Below, one piece after another: positions 63,580-64,000 of a stretch of 64,000 bases of DNA. Every line of letters starts with the position of its first letter. Within the stretch, counting starts at the first letter, position 1. Location of the stretch: positions 58,187 to 122,186 of the forward strand of contig CABZNM010000001.1 of NCBI GenBank assembly GCA_902527075.1, in the 5' to 3' direction. Position numbers and translations under genes: made by a program. The notes under the pieces are model-generated. The model had not been told where the DNA came from and searched no databases. It saw nothing but the letters and a program-made list of their open reading frames with translations. Source of the stretch: an uncultured Pelagibacteraceae bacterium (GTDB taxonomy: Bacteria > Pseudomonadota > Alphaproteobacteria > Pelagibacterales > AG-422-B15).

Positions 63580-64000
63580 ATGCAAGAAAAAACAGCTCTT
63601 ATTGTTGTTCATCAGAAAAGATCCAGCACAGGTGATGTTGGACTGAAATTGCGCAATCGAGGTTACAAACTTGATATTAGAAGACCTGTACTTGGTGAAA
63701 AACTTCCCGATACGATGCATAAACATGATATAGCAGTAATCTATGGAGGACCACCCAGCGCGAATGATGATACTGATTATATTAAGTATGAAATCAACTG
63801 GATTTCTAATGTTCTTAAAGATGATAAGCCATTTTTAGGAATTTGTCTTGGAGCACAAATGTTAGCGAAAAATTTAGGTGGTGAAATCAAACGATCAGAT
63901 GATCGCTCAATAGAAGTAGGTTTCTACGATCTTAAGCCTACAGGATGTGGACATCAAATTTTCAAGCATCAAAAAACATTTTTTCAATGGCACCGAGAAG
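63580..64000 (+). CDS. Class I glutamine amidotransferase, truncated by window edge
   Basis: The visible 140 residues match the GMP-synthase-like GATase domain. ALIVVHQKRSSTGDVG at the start, AVIYGGPPSAND, and nucleophile Cys89 in FLGICLGAQMLA. The downstream His-x-Glu of the triad lies outside the window. Similar stand-alone GATases occur in many bacteria, and acceptors vary. The start is ATG at 63580; the gene is 14 bases after the SDR stop. Confidence 0.87.
   Translation, partial: MQEKTALIVVHQKRSSTGDVGLKLRNRGYKLDIRRPVLGEKLPDTMHKHDIAVIYGGPPSANDDTDYIKYEINWISNVLKDDKPFLGICLGAQMLAKNLGGEIKRSDDRSIEVGFYDLKPTGCGHQIFKHQKTFFQWHRE

Noticed and set aside
1..64000. CRISPR arrays, insertion sequences, prophage or integrase genes
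   Set aside because: No regularly spaced repeats, transposase, integrase or phage structural genes were seen on either strand by reading; this is not a substitute for a repeat-finder run.

Overview
This window looks like chromosomal DNA of a free-living, AT-rich (roughly one-third GC by eye) marine alphaproteobacterium. Gene content and order are alphaproteobacterial: hslVU beside the his genes; fxsA-secB-timA next to dnaQ-coaE-aroE-maf; hemE-hemH next to rho; mnmE-mnmG-rsmG-parA-parB-holA; lptE-leuS-DUF3576; ftsK-lolA; and tsaD divergent from hemC. The short spacers, many 1-20 base overlaps, and TPR-sulfotransferase recall streamlined oceanic lineages (HIMB59, SAR11 or AT-rich SAR116 types). 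That placement is inference; a 16S or marker-protein tree would be needed.

Layout. 1-3184 (+): the 3' part of endonuclease III, an SDR with a substituted catalytic Tyr, adenosine kinase and an orphan glycosyltransferase. 3188-8807 (-): a tight ten-gene block, hisB-bcp-hisH-hisA-hisF-DUF1330-hisE-hinT-thioesterase-oxidoreductase. 8919-11212 (+): hslV-hslU behind a heat-shock-type promoter, then a thioesterase. 11209-16270: timA, fxsA, secB, then the leftward NUDIX-dnaQ-coaE-aroE-maf run. 16271-16541 is the largest gene-free gap (271 bases). It holds several DnaA-box-like 9-mers at a point where genes diverge, and is a candidate replication origin. 16542-27573 (mostly +): hemE-hemH-hemG, rho, (apt and ogt on the - strand), nitroreductase, mnmE, mnmG, rsmG carrying a perfect parS, parA, parB. 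27570-33907 (-): holA, lptE, TPR-sulfotransferase, leuS, DUF3576 lipoprotein.

34121-43059 holds a small porin with a clear terminator, YggS, an L,D-transpeptidase, a degenerate response regulator, a glutamine-synthetase-like ligase, lolA-ftsK, a UbiH-type hydroxylase and a Lon-N protein. 43144-45695 (+): tRNA-Gly(GCC), an Atg22/UMF1-type transporter and two unassigned membrane proteins. 45685-55638 is almost entirely leftward: purH, rpe, a cupin, an alpha/beta hydrolase, acs, an EVE protein, two unrecognised secreted proteins (one with HExxH), gpsA and tsaD. A 51-residue DUF1674 gene on + lies inside it. 55745-57410 (+) is hemC-hemD.

57602-64000 (+) is the most accessory-looking part. It has a 917-residue DUF1302-type outer-membrane protein, a DUF1329 periplasmic protein, a secreted Ycf48/BNR-like protein, a classical SDR and a truncated class I glutamine amidotransferase. 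DUF1302/DUF1329/Ycf48-like sets occur elsewhere beside RND (MMPL) transporters in hydrophobic-compound pathways; no RND gene is visible here. Five haem-pathway genes occur (hemE, hemH, hemG, hemC, hemD), and a HemG-type flavodoxin sits where alphaproteobacteria usually carry another protoporphyrinogen oxidase.
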